Positions 18,989 through 31,361 of a DNA stretch of 64,000 nt are shown here, piece after piece. The notes beneath the pieces are model-generated. The model worked only from the letters and a program-made list of their open reading frames with translations. It searched no databases and was not told the DNA's origin. A program made the translations under genes and the position numbers. The stretch comes from Ascarosepion bandense (taxonomy: Eukaryota > Mollusca > Cephalopoda > Sepiida > Sepiidae). Every line of letters starts with the position of its first letter. Position 1 is the stretch's first letter. Location of the stretch: NCBI GenBank assembly GCA_037127315.1, contig JBBBDQ010000750.1, positions 5,902,501 to 5,966,500 on the forward strand, read 5' to 3'.

Positions 18989-21900
18989 CTAAATAAATTG
19001 CAAACATTGCTTATTTTTAATACAATTTACAGTAAGTTTTAGCGGCAACATTTTTTGTTACCATGACTCATACCTCTGAAGATTATATCGGAGCCATTAA
19101 GAAATGAATGATAATAACATTTGTCAGCATTCGCTCTATTTCTGACATCTTTTCAGTATAATCGTGAAAAATTAAACGTGATTAATAACATTGAGAAACG
19201 AATGATAATAACATTTATCAACGTTAGTATACATTTCTGACATCATAATTATATTGCTGAAAATTAACCGTGATTAATAACATTGAGAAATAGATGATAA
19301 TAACATTTGAGATAAGTCTCATTTCTGACATCTTAATTCTGTACGTGAAAATTAAACATGAATTAATAACATTGAGAAATGAATGATAATAACATTTATT
19401 CAACGTTAAGGCTCATTTCTGACATCTTTCAATTATAATACGTGAAAGATTAATAATGAGTTAATAACATTGAGAAATGAATGATAATAACGTTGTCAAC
19501 GTTGAGCTCATTTCTGACATCTTTCAATTATAATACGTGAAGATTAACCGTGGAGATTAATAACATTAAGAAATGAATGATAATAACATTTGTCAACGTT
19601 AAAGCTCATTTCTGACATCTTTCAATTATAATACGTGAAAGATTAACCGTGAGTTAATAACATTGAGAAACGAATGATAATAACATTTATCAACATTAAG
19701 TCTCATTTCTGACATCTTTTTTCTCCAATTATAATACGTGAAAGATTAACAAGTGATTAATAACATTGAGAAATGAATGATAATAACATTTATAAGGTGA
19801 ATACATTTCTGACATCTTTTAATTATCATACGTGAATTAACCGTGAGTTAATAATAACATTGAGAAATGAATGATAATAACATTTGTCAACGTTAGGCTC
19901 ATTTCTGACATCTTTCAATTATAATACGTGAAAGATTAACCGTGATTTAATAAGTAGAAATGAATGACCATATATAACATTTGTCAACGTTAAGGCTCAT
20001 TTCAAACATCTTTCAATTATAATACATGAAAAGTTAACCGTGATTAATAACGTTGAGAAATGAATGATAATAACGTTTAATCGCTTACGTTAAGGCTCAT
20101 TTCTGACATCTTTCAATTATAATACATTAGAAAGATTAACCCGTGAGTTAATAACATTGAGAAATGAATGATAATAACATTTATCAACGTTAAGTCTAAT
20201 TTCTGACATCTTTCAATTCTATTACGTGAAAGATTAGCATTGAGTTAATAACATTGAAAATGAATGATATTAACATTGTCAACGTTAAGGCTCATTTCTG
20301 ACATCTTTCAATTATAATACGTGAAAGATTAACCGTGAGTTAATAACATTTAGAAATGAATGATAATAACATTTGTCAACGTTAAGTCTCATTTCTGACA
20401 TCTTTCAATTATAATACGTGAAGATTAACCGTGAATTAATAACATTGAGAAATGAATGATAGCAACATTTATAAAAGTTAAGTCTCATTTCTGACATCTT
20501 TCAATTATAATAGTGAAAGATTAACCGTGAGTTAATAACATTGTGAAAATGAATGATAATAACATTTTGTCAACGTTAAGGCTCATTTCTGACATCTTTC
20601 AATTATAATACTACGTGAAAGATTAACTTAAATGAGTTAATAACATTAAGAAATGAATGATAATAACATTTATCAACGTTAAGGCGCTATTTCGGCAATA
20701 TAAATTATATCTGACTGAAAAAGATTAACCGTGATTAATAACATTAAGAAATGAATGATAATAACATTTATCGCGTTGAGCTCATTTCTGACATCTTTCA
20801 ATTATATTACGTGAAGATTAACCAATGATTAATAACATTGAGAAACGAATGATAATAACATTTATCAACGTTAAGTCTCATTTCTGACATCTTTCAATTA
20901 TAATACGTGAAAGATTAACCGTGAGTTAATAACATTGAGAAATGAATGATAATAACATTTGCCAAAGTTAAGTCTCATTTCTGACATCTTTCAATTATAA
21001 TACGTGAAAGATTAACCGTGAGTTAATAACATTGAGAAATGAATGATAATAACATTTGTCAACGTTAAGGCTCATTTCTGACATCTTTCAATTATAATAC
21101 GTGAAAGATTAACCGTGATTTAATAACATTGAGAAATGAATGATAATAACATTTGTCAACGTTAAGGCTCATTTCTGACATCTTTCAATTATAATACGTG
21201 AAAGATTAACCGTGAGTTAATAACATTGAGAAATGAATGATAATAACATTTGTCAACGTTAAGGCTCATTTCTGACATCTTTCAATTATAATACGTGAAA
21301 GATTAACCGTGAGTTAATAACATTGAGAAATGAATGATAATAACATTTATCAACGTTAAGTCTAATTTCTGACATCTTTCAATTCTAATACGTGAAAGAT
21401 TAACCGTGAGTTAATAACATTGAGAAATGAATGATAATAACATTTGTCAACGTTAAGGCTCATTTCTGACATCTTTCAATTATAATACGTGAAAGATTAA
21501 CCGTGAGTTAATAACATTGAGAAATGAATGATAATAACATTTGTCAACGTTAAGTCTCATTTCTGACATCTTTCAATTATAATACGTGAAAGATTAACCG
21601 TGAATTAATAACATTGAGAAATGAATGATAATAACATTTGTGAACGTTAAGGCTCATTTCTGACATCTTTCAATTATAATACGTGAAAGATTAACCGTGA
21701 GTTAATAACATTGAGAAATGAATGATAACAACATTTGTCAACGTTAAGTCTCATTTCTGACATCTTTCAATTATAATACGTGAAAGATTAACCGTGAGTT
21801 AATAACATTGAGAAATGAATGATAACAACATTTGTCAACGTTAAGTCTCATTTCTGACATCTTTCAATTATAATACGTGAAAGATTAACCGTGAGTTAAT

Positions 21901-23923
21901 AACATTGAGAAATGAATGATAATAACATTTGTGAACATTAAGGCTCATTTCTGACATCTTTCAATCATAATACGTGAAAGATTAACCGTGAGTTAATAAC
22001 ATTGAGAAATGAATGATAACAACATTTGTCAACGTTAAGGCTCATTTCTGACATCTTTCAATTATAATACGTGAAAGATTAACCGTGAGCTAATAACATT
22101 GAGAAATGAATGATAATAAGTATTTGTCAACGTTAAGGCTCATTTCTGACATCTTTCAATTATAATACGTGAAATATTAACCGTGAATTAATAACATTGA
22201 GAAATGAATGATAATAACATTTGTCAACGTTAAGGCTCATTTCTGACATCTTTCAATTATAATACGTGAAAGATTAACCGTGAGTTAATAACATTGAGAA
22301 ATGAATGATAATAACATTTGTCAACGTTAAGGCTCATTTCTGACATCTTTCAATTATAATACGTGAAAGATTAACCGTGAGTTAATAACATTGAGAAATG
22401 AATGATAATAACATTTGTCAACGTTAAGGCTCATTTCTGACATCTTTCAATTATAATACGTGAAAGATTAACCGTGAGTTAATAACATTGAGAAATGAAT
22501 GATAATAACATTTGTCAACGTTAAGTCTCATTTCTGACATCTTTCAATTATAATAAGTGAAAGATTAACCGTGAGTTAATAACATTGAGAAATGAATGAT
22601 AATAACATTTGTCAACGTTAAGGCTCATTTCTGACATCGTTCAATTATAATACGTGAAAGATTAACCGTGAGTTAATAACATTGAGAAATGAATGATAAT
22701 AACATTTGTCAACGTTAAGGCTCATTTCTGACATCTTTCAATTATAATGCGTGAAAGATTAACCGTGAGTTAATAACATTGAGAAATGAATGATAATAAC
22801 ATTTGTCAACGTTAAGGAACATTTCTGACATCTTTCAATTATAATGCGTGAAAGATTAACCGTCAGTTAATAACATTGAGAAATGAATGATAATAACATT
22901 TGTCAACGTTAAGGCTCATTTCTGACATCTTTCAATTATAATGCGTGAAAGATTAACCGTCAGTTAATAACATTGAGAAATGAATGATAATAACATTTGT
23001 CAACGTTAAGGCTCATTTCTGACATCTTTCAATTATAATACGTGAAAGATTAACCGTGAGTTAATAACATTGAGAAATGAATGATAATAACATTTGTCAA
23101 CGTTAAGGATCATTTCTGACATCTTTCAATTATAATACGTGAAAGATTAACCGTGAGTTAATAACATTGAGAAATGAATGATAATAACATTTGTCAACGT
23201 TAAGGCTCATTTCTGACATCTTTCAATTATAATACGTGAAAGATTAACCGTGAGTTAATAACATTGAGAAATGAATGATAACAACATTTGTCAACGTTAA
23301 GGCTCATTTCTGACATCTTTCAATTTTAATACGTGAAAGATTAACCGTGAGTTAATAACATTGAGAAATGAATGATAATAACATTTGTCAACGTTAAGTC
23401 TCATTTCTGACATCTTTCAATTATAATACGTGAAAGATTAACCGTGAGTTAATAACATTGAGAAATGAATGATAATAACATTTGTCAACGTTAAGGATCA
23501 TTTCTGACATCTTTCAATTATAATACGTGAAAGATTAACCGTGAGTTAATAACATTGAGAAATGAATGATAATAACATTTGTCAATGTTAAGGCTCATTT
23601 CTGACATCTTTCAATTATAATACGTGAAAGATTAACCGTGTGTTAATAACATTGAGAAATGAATGATAATAACATTTGTCAACGTTAAGTCTCATTTCTG
23701 ACATCTTTCAATTATAATACGTGAAAGATTAACCGTGAGTTAATAACATTGAGAAATGAATGATAATAACATTTGTCAACGTTAAGTCTCATTTCTGACA
23801 TCTTTCAATTATAATACGTGAAAGATTAACCGTGAGTTAATAACAAATTTTATTAAAATTAAGCAGACACATTGTTTGCAATTTATGAAATCTGACATGT
23901 CTAGAAGAAAATCTGCTGCCTAA

Positions 23924-23924
<1 letters not shown>
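18988..23924 (+). mobile_element. Satellite-bearing Penelope-like unit
   Basis: The left flank (actaaataaattgcaaac) is the reverse complement of the right flank (gtttgcaatttatgaaatc). Between them are a single-copy lead (acagtaagtt, cctctgaagattatatcgg) and the 97-bp array. After the array, codons for CLEENLLPKYT at 23,895-23,927 match the N-terminal motif of the PLE-type frames at 61,360 and 35,890 (CLENYLLPRYT), with KADTLFAIYEI just upstream in a neighbouring frame. A shorter relative with one unit is at 40,681-40,935. I infer a PLE terminal region whose core was amplified. Confidence 0.6.
19075..23850 (+). repeat. 97-bp satellite, about 49 copies
   Basis: Unit: gaaatgaatgataataacat, ttgtcaacgttaaggctc, atttctgacatctttcaat, tataatacgtgaaagatta, accgtgagttaataacattga. 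The period is 97 bp (aacgttaagg at 21,061 and 21,158). An 8-bp hairpin (atctttca/tgaaagat) lies in each unit. Copies from about 20,800 to 23,850 are nearly identical. Those from 19,075 to 20,800 carry many small indels and truncations. Confidence 0.97.

Positions 23925-23993
<69 letters not shown>
23925..23993. repeat. (CA)n(TA)n compound microsatellite
   Basis: Replaces the rest of the PLE-like frame directly after the LLPKYT codons. Confidence 0.95.
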
Positions 23994-23995
<2 letters not shown>

Positions 23996-24089
23996 ACTTA
24001 TTTTTTGAGTGAATTCAAAGTTTTAAGGATACACTGCTCATCAAGGTCTAAGTGTCAGTTATGTCTATTGAATTATTACCAGATATCAT

Positions 24090-24350
24090 ACACGCTACGT
24101 TCAATTCTAATAGTTTCTTTTCTCGTACTTCTCGCCTCCGGAACTCTCTTCCGGTTTGTTGTTTCCCGGCTACCTAAAATCTTCCAAATATAAAATGCAG
24201 CGTAAATTGCCACCTCTTTTTTTTCTAAATCCTCTTATTTTACTGACTTTCTCCTCACTAAACTCATTTCATTTTCTGTCATACCCAGCAACCTCTGGCG
24301 TCTTACAGGCAATAACGTCTTGCTAGGAGTTGAAATGATTTTAAAATTTT
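24090..24350 (+). pseudogene. LINE 3' end, diverged
   Basis: Encodes a decayed SNSFFSRTSRLRNSLPVC-like segment (ttctaatagtttcttttctc, ctccggaactctcttcc), then a tail with taacgtcttgctaggagttg. Same family as 8775-9381. Several indels. Confidence 0.6.
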
Positions 24351-24719
24351 AAAATCGACATTAAAATTGCGCAGGGGTTAACAGTGAAAGAAAAGGAAAG
24401 AAAAAGAAACAGGGAACAAGTTACCAGAGATGTCGAAGAAAGGATGAAATAAAGTTGGACATCAAGATGCTAGAAATGGCTATTGACGTTGCACTTAAAC
24501 TTTTGGAGACTGTAGCTGTCAGGAAAATAAATATATGGAAGGCGTTCCACAGACTAGAAGCGCGACAGAATAAACTGATAGAGTAGAATATTTTGAGGGC
24601 AAAAGGGTAGGAATCTAGTAGCACTAGTAAATTCGTGTAGCTATAGCACCAGTGAAAGCAACTCGTAGAAGAAGGAAACGTTATAATATTTGTGGAAAAG
24701 ACAGAGGAAAAGTACATAA

Positions 24720-25495
24720 GGTCAGTGAGAAAGTGACTAAAGTCGAGGAAAGATGCTCGTCAGAGCCGAAACCGTGATAATATTTGTAGAAAAGACTCAA
24801 GGAAAGTAAATACCGTCAGTGAGAAAGTGACTAATGTCGAGGACAAGATGCTCTTCGAAGTAGAAACCTTAAAAATATTTGTAGAAAAGAAAGAGGAAAA
24901 GTACATACCGTCGGTGAAAAAGTGAATAAAGTCGAGGAAAGATGCTCGTCAGAGCCGAAACCGTGATAATATTTGTAGATAAGACAGAGGGAAATACATA
25001 CCGTCGGTGAAAAATTGAATAAAGTCGAGGACAAGATGCTCGTCAGACAGAAACTGTGATAACATTTGTAGATAAGACAGGGAAAGTACATACCGTCAGT
25101 GAGAAAGTGACTAAAGTCGAGGAAAGATGCTCGTTAGAGCCGAAACCGTGATAATATTTGTAGAAAGGACAGAGGGAAAGTACATAAGGTCTGTGAGAAA
25201 GTGACTACAGTCGATGGCAAGATGCTTGTCAGAGCCGAAACCGTGATAATATTTGTAGAAAAGATAGAGGGAATGTACATACCGTCAGTGAGGAAGTGAC
25301 TAATGTTGAGGACAAGATGCTCTTCGAAGTAGAAACCTTGAAAATATTTGTAGAAAAGACAGAGGAAAATACATACCGTCGGTGAAAAGTGAATAAAGTC
25401 GAGGACAAGATGCTCGTCAGACAGAAACCGTGATAATATTTGTAGAAAAGACAGAGGGAAAGTACATACCGTCAGTGAGATATGACTGAAGTCGA
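24720..25495 (-). repeat. Tandem ~97-bp repeats inside the LINE C-terminus
   Basis: About eight units of a block (gtcagtgagaaagtgac, gtcgaggaaagatgctcg, cagagccgaaaccgtgat, aatatttgtagaaaagacag). On the minus strand they read as repeated MYFPSVFSTNIITVSA and LTSILSSTLVTFS. Units vary (cttcgaagtagaaacc versus cgtcagagccgaaacc) in an alternating pattern. In the LINE at 8775 the same region exists once (ASLCLFYKYFHGFCSDELRS), so this is a local amplification within coding sequence. Confidence 0.8.
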
Positions 25496-26309
25496 GCTGC
25501 TGTATCGGGATCGATTCCATTTCAGATCCTCCTTTTGATTTTGTCGAGAACCCCCAGATGAATAGCAGGAACACCCGACCACATATGGTAACAGTATTTA
25601 ATGTTCAGATGAATGATATATTTATAAATGTGCAAAATGGATTCAGACAAAAAAAAAAAAAAAAAAAAAACAACTCCTGGACTCACACAGTGATTCAACC
25701 TTCTTAGCAGTAGATGTAGCTATTAATTCAATGTAGTCGTTCCACTTGAGGTCGGTTGAGAGGGTGAGACCAAGTAGGCGCCGTGTATTGATTTCTGGAA
25801 GACTAGCGTCGTCCATGAAGATGGAAGATAGGAAAGGTTCTTTATGGTGGTTAAGGAAGAGCAGCTTGATGGAAGCATTAAATTTTACGAGCCACTTCTT
25901 GCCCCAATTGATCACAGTTTGAAGTTCCTTTCCGAGAGCAGCAGTGAGGTTTATTTTATCAGCCCTGGCAGATTTATTATAGGGAAGAGAGTAAATGGTG
26001 GTGTTATTTGCATAGATGTCTACTTATAAACTGATTACATCAGGAAAATCATTGATGAATTTTTAAAAAAGCGTAATACCTAGGATAGAGCCTTGAGTGA
26101 CGCCCACTTTAGTATAAAAGGATCTTGAAGCATACCCGTTCAAGACTATCTTCATTTCACGATTAGATAGGAACAATTTGATTAAATCGAGTAAATTTCC
26201 AGAAATACTGTAGCCCTGTAGCGTACGCATAAGGCCAGCATGTCAAACCGTGTTAAATGTTTTCGATACATTCGAGGCAATAGCATGAGCTTCGCCGTTC
26301 TTATCAATA

Positions 26310-26560
26310 GTTATATATATATATATATATATTGTCATCCGCAGACAGATCTGTTTCACTGTATCACAGCTCATCAGTACGGTTAGACATCCGATTGCTT
26401 TTAGCCAGGATTGAAACCCGACCGAATTGATATCAGTCGGTGATTTTACCTCTGAGCTGTGGTAGAAGAAGGCAGACTTTTAGCGTGTGATATACCATAC
26501 ATACGCCAGTAACTGAGAGTGTTTTAATTCATTACTGAATGAACGATGCGTAGATGATAG
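26310..26560 (-). mobile_element. tRNA-like SINE (family C) with TA tail
   Basis: TA run, then catccgcagacagatctg, tcacagctcatcagtacgg, box B complement ggattgaaacccgacc, and the head ggtgattttacctctgag. The 5' leader continues to about 26,560 as in the copy at 47,690-47,985. It disrupts the LINE RT region. Confidence 0.75.
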
Positions 26561-27439
26561 ATATTCAGCGATGGCCATCAGCAGTACACCTGGCAAAGCG
26601 AAAGCCATACTGCTTGTCAGAGTTGTGGGATGTGAAATGATGAACCATTTCAGCATTGATAATAGTCTCGAACACTTCAGCAAACAGCACTAAGATGCTG
26701 ATAGTGCAATAATTAGAGGGGTTGGAAGGCTGCCCAGGGTTTTTTATAAACAGGAACTATAGAGGAGGACTTCCAACAAGGATGAAACAGGAAACAGAGA
26801 GGCAATAGCCGTAGAGTTTAAAGAGAACAGGGGAGGGTGCAGAGGCATATTTATTTAGGACAATGACTGAGATTCTGTCATCTCCTCTTGTCTTATGGGT
26901 GTATTAGAGACCAAGGACGAGTTTTATGTATACATCACTCAATCGGGCCTCGGTTCTAGATGGGAAGATGGATGTGGGTACTGTAGATGAATCAAGTGTG
27001 AAGTTGGAAAAGAATTTACGAGCAATGCACACAACCTTGTCCGCTGTAGTAGTGGGGACCTCAAATTGATTGAATAGAGGAGAGATCAAGGGTTTACTGC
27101 TGTTTAGCACACTTTTGCAGAGTCATTAATAGTCTTTGGAGCCAAACTTGCGAGATGCTATACGTTGATTAATTCATTCGGAAAACAACAGCTAAGCATA
27201 ATTTAGGACACATTTGCACTCATTATTGGCAGAGACAAAGAGGAGCCTATTATAGTCAGACGCGTTGCTCCAGTAAAGCCAGAAGAGATTCCTGTGTGTA
27301 ATAGCGGCTGAACAGACAGGAGAAAACCACGGAGACGAATACGGTTTAAGTCGGAATTTTCTTGATGAGATGCCAGCTTTTACCCAGGAGGGAATCTCAG
27401 AGGCAGACTTTTCAACAAGGAAGCTGAAAACTTTGTTCC

Positions 27440-29450
27440 AAGGGATATCAAAAAGGATATCACAAAGGATATCACAAAGGAAATCACAAAGGATATCACA
27501 AAGGATATCACAAAGGAAATCACAAAGGATATCACAAAGGAAATCACAAAGGATATCACAAAGGATATCACAAAAAAAATCACAAAGGATATCACAAAGG
27601 AAATCACAAAGGATATCACAAAGGAAATCACAAAGGATATCACAAAGGATATCACAAAGGAAATCACAAAGGAAATCACAAAGGATATCACAAAGGATAT
27701 CACAAAGGAAATCACAAAGGATATCACAAAGGATATCACAAAGGAAATCACAAAGGATATCACAAAGGATATCACAAAGGAAATCACAAAGGAAATCACA
27801 AAGAATATCACAAAGGAAATCACAAAGGATATCACAAAGGATATCACATAGGAAATCACAAAGGATATCACAAAGGAAATCACAAAGGATATCACAAAGG
27901 ATATCACAAAGGATATCACAAAGGAAATCGCAAAAGATATCACAAAGGAAATCACAAAGGATATCAAAAAGGATATCACAAAAGAAATCACAAAGGATAT
28001 CACAAAGGAAATCACAAAGGATATCACAAAGGAAATCACAAAGGATATCACAAAGGAAATCACAAAGGATATCACAAAGGATATCACAAAGGAAATCACA
28101 AAGGATATCACAAAGGAAATCACAAAGGATATCACAAAGGATATCACAAAGGAAATCACAAAGGAAATCACAAAGGATATCACAAAGGATATCACAAAGG
28201 AAATAACGAAGGATATCACAAAGGAAATCACAAAGGATATTACAAAGGAAATCACAAAGGATATCACAAAGGAAATCACAAAGAAATCACAAAGGAAATC
28301 ACAAAGGATATCACAAAGGAAATCACAAAGGATATCGCAAAGGATATCACAAAGGAAATCACAAAGGATATCACAAAGGATATCACAAAGGAAATCACAA
28401 AGGATATCACAAAGGATATCACAAAGGAAATCACAAAGGAAATCACAAAGAATATCACAAAGGAAATCACAAAGGATATCACAAAGGATATCACAAAGGA
28501 AATCACAAAGGATATCACAAAGGAAATCACAAAGGATATCACAAAGGATATCACAAAGGATATCACAAAGGAAATCGCAAAAGATATCACAAAGGAAATC
28601 ACAAAGGATATCAAAAAGGATATCACAAAAGAAATCACAAAGGATATCACAAAGGAAATCACAAAGGATATCACAAAGGATATCACAAAGGATATCACAA
28701 AGGAAATCACAAAGGATATCACAAAGGATATCACAAAGGAAATCACAAAGGATATCACAAAGGAAATCACAAAGGATATCACAAAGGATATCACAAAGGA
28801 AATCACAAAGGAAATCACAAAGGATATCACAAAGGATATCACAAAGGAAATAACGAAGGATATCACAAAGGAAATCACAAAGGATATTACAAAGGAAATC
28901 ACAAAGGATATCACAAAGGAAATCACAAAGAAATCACAAAGGAAATCACAAAGGATATCACAAAGGAAATCACAAAGGATATCGCAAAGGATATCACAAA
29001 GGAAATCACAAAGGATATCACAAAGGATATCACAAAGGAAATCACAAAGGATATCACAAAGGATATCACAAAGGAAATCACAAAGGAAATCACAAAGAAT
29101 ATCACAAAGGAAATCACAAAGGATATCACAAAGGATATCACAAAGGAAATCACAAAGGATATCACAAAGGAAATCACAAAGGATATCACAAAGGATATCA
29201 CAAAGGATATCACAAAGGAAATCGCAAAAGATATCACAAAGGAAATCACAAAGGAAATCACAAAGGATATCACAAAGGATATCACAAAGGAAATCACAAA
29301 TGATATCACAAAGGAAATCACAAAGGATATCACAAGGGATATCACAAAGGAAATCACAAAGGATATCACAAAGGATATCACAAAGGAAATCACAAAGGAA
29401 ATCACAAAGGATATCACAAAGGATATCACAAAGGATATCACAAATGAAAT
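27440..29450 (-). repeat. 12-bp minisatellite within LINE coding region
   Basis: About 165 tandem copies of gatatcacaaag/gaaatcacaaag. On the minus strand it reads (CDIL/CDFL)n or, after a shift, (SFVI)n. It starts and ends exactly where the LINE protein has …SFRDF-I…RDIPWN, so it grew from that site. A higher-order period of about 647 bp is present: gaaatcgcaaaagatatc near 27,923, 28,571 and 29,218; aagaatatca near 27,801, 28,448 and 29,095. One 11-bp unit per super-repeat shifts the frame. Confidence 0.97.
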
Positions 29451-29562
29451 CGCGGAACGATTCCCAGTCGGTTCTTTGGCAGCAGTTGGATAATCTGCTT
29501 GTAGGTGGTTTCTGGAAAGAATGGGTGTAGAAAGAGATATTAACGGAAATCACAGCAGAATT

Positions 29563-29990
29563 CTTCTTTTTCTTCTTCTTCTTCTTCTTCTATGTGCCCT
29601 GTCCCTTCAGGACGCAGGCGATTATGGTTCTCCACGTCTCCCTATCCCTTGTCGCTCTTAGTATGTTTGCTCTTGTTACTCCTGGCAACCCCCGTTCCGT
29701 CATCCACCCGACCAGGCCCTGCAAATATGTTATCCGCTGCCTTCCTCTGTCTCTCTTTCCTTCTATCTGGCCAGTCAGTATCAGGTTCTCCAGGCTCTCC
29801 TTCCTCATTGCGTGTCCCAGGAACTCCAGTTGTCTCTTTCTGATGCTCAGTATTAATTTCCTTTTTGTTGCCATTCTTTTCAACACCTCATCGTTGCTTG
29901 CATGTTCAGTCCGCGATATCCACAGCATCCTTCTGTAGAACCACATTTCCGCTGCTTCCAGTTTTGTCCTCATTTTCGATGATATTGTCA
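29563..29990 (-). pseudogene. RTE-like LINE insertion with 12-bp target duplication
   Basis: Flanked by cacagcagaatt at 29,551-29,562 and 29,991-30,002. The tail (TTC)n on the plus strand marks the 3' end as (GAA)n. The frame 29,590-29,991 is open: SSKMRTKLEAAEMWFYRRML, ISRTEHASNDEVLKRM, KRQLEFLGHAMRKESLENL, GVTRANILRATRDRETW. This is the C-terminal end of an RTE-like polyprotein, 5'-truncated. It inserted into the older CR1/Jockey-like LINE. The intact frame means it is young. Confidence 0.9.
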
Positions 29991-30061
29991 CACAGCAGAA
30001 TTAGAGTTGCGAAATAAGGCAGAGCTGCATGCAAGAATCAGGGATAGAAATTAATATATTA

Positions 30062-30065
<4 letters not shown>

Positions 30066-30093
<28 letters not shown>
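30066..30093. repeat. (GA)n microsatellite
   Basis: Pure GA run at the 5' limit of the recognisable LINE. Confidence 0.95.
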
Positions 30094-30096
<3 letters not shown>

Positions 30097-30604
30097 CAAT
30101 TATATTCTACTTCAATTTACATCAGTATTGGTAAGTCTGAGAAGAAGACAAGAGAAATAAATTCTTACCTACGAGAATGTTCTAATAATGTTTAAGCCTA
30201 TAAGTAAACACATAAACAAATATATATTAACGAAAAATAAAAATAAAAAAAATATTGCAAAGTAGAGAGAAAAGAAAAAATATGTATAGAAAATTATTTA
30301 GATCACATGGGGGAATTACAATAACGTATTAGAATAAGAAATTTTAGAGACAACACACGCGAGGGGTGGATGAGTACTACTTAGCAACTTGAACATAGAA
30401 AATCACCGAGATCAAATCGGTAACAAGCTGATGAGCAAAGTAAAGAATAAGATTCGATTCATCAAATAAATATTACCTTTTTTCAACCATTTGTTTTTGG
30501 CGACCAAGACCAGCAAGAATTTTCCAAAAAGAAAGTAAGAAATCATCAAAACCTTCTACATCCAAGATGAGAGCTAAAATATTGCAACAGATAATATCAC
30601 AGTG
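30094..30604. other. Unassigned AT-rich DNA
   Basis: No gene or repeat recognised. Confidence 0.4.
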
Positions 30605-30605
30605 C

Positions 30606-30912
30606 AGTTAGGGATGCGCCTTGTGGTGGATATCGTTTCGGAATGAGAAATCAGAGAGCCGATTTCGAATTCCAGTTGAACTCGTTGCATTCACTTACGA
30701 GCAAATACCCTTGGAAAAATTATTAATCTGTCTCTTGCTTCCAGTTATGGGTTAAATAACAGGACAGATTGAGTTCTGTAGCCTTGGTTGGCAACCAGTG
30801 TACTGAGAAAAGTAATGGCAATTTACTGCGGGAAAATCTTCTGCCTAGTCAGTCATGTCTTTCGAGATATGATCGCCAAAGCGTATTTCATATATGGCAG
30901 TTAACTGGATAT
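30606..30912 (+). mobile_element. tRNA-derived SINE (family A)
   Basis: Head gggatgcgccttgtggtgga, box B region gatttcgaattccag, body gggttaaataacaggacag, tail catatatggcagttaactgg. Full length, diverged. Confidence 0.85.
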
Positions 30913-30984
30913 CACATTAGTAATAAGATCAGTCTTAGTTCAACTGTCAGCCACACTTTGGCGGAAAGAGCACGTGTGAGTGAG

Positions 30985-31285
30985 TGAGCTTTTAAACAAA
31001 CTATTCTCTACAAAAAAGGAACTTACACTTAACTTCAGGAAGAAACAATTGAAATTTCTGGGACACGTAATGAGGGAGAAGGTCTTGGAGAATCTGATAT
31101 TCACGGGGCAGACAGAGGAAAAGGGGGACAGGACAAAACAGCTCGTGACATACTTGATGGGCTTAAGCAAATGGATGGCGGAGCAGGGTTTGCGTGAAAT
31201 AACAAAATATATTGAGCCACAAGGAACAGGAAGATGTTGAGGGCACTGATCGCCTACGTCCTGAAAGGACACGGCACATAGAAAA
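30985..31285 (+). pseudogene. RTE-like LINE 3' fragment
   Basis: Frame 30,980-31,240: TKKELTLNFRKKQLKFLGHV, MREKVLENLIFTGQTEEKGD, SKWMAEQGLREITK. It matches the C-terminus at 56,700-56,980. It ends gtcctgaaaggacacgg and cacatagaaaag, the family 3' end. Confidence 0.75.
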
Positions 31286-31361
31286 GAAAAAAGTTTCTCT
31301 CGTGACTACTGCCCAGACAGGGATAATTGTAAAATAAATTGTTGCATCATTTATCAAACTT

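Larger units (their letters stand above)
24366..30060 (-). pseudogene. Long minus-strand CR1/Jockey-like LINE, broken
   Basis: Reading the minus strand from 30,060: NSAVISVNISFYTHSFQK and DWESFRDF (linker after the endonuclease), a 2-kb minisatellite, DIPWNKVFSFLVEKSASEIP, PYSSPWFSPVCSAAI, VVCIARKFFSNFTLDSSTV, GDDRISVIVLN, NAEMVHHFTSHNSDKQYGF (RT core), then WLVKFNAS and LLGLTLSTDLKWNDYIE (after the catalytic block), then a C-terminal SVFSTNIITVS region in tandem. Stops, shifts, a SINE (26,310-26,560), an A22 tract (25,650) and an RTE insertion (29,563-29,990) interrupt it. The YADD region is near 25,960-26,020 (a MYADD-like reading is not intact). It is dead but long. Confidence 0.8.

Noticed and set aside
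19075..23850. CRISPR-like look of regular repeats
   Set aside because: Whole 97-bp units are repeated without unique spacers; the context is a eukaryotic satellite.
24421..25574. Hydrophobic minus-strand frames suggesting membrane proteins (MYFSSVFSTN…)
   Set aside because: They are off-frame or decayed readings of the tandem LINE segment.
27370..29553. Long frames (278, 299, 425 and 172 codons) of repeated SQRI/SFVI/CDIL residues on both strands
   Set aside because: They are translations of the 12-bp minisatellite and its flanks, not genes.
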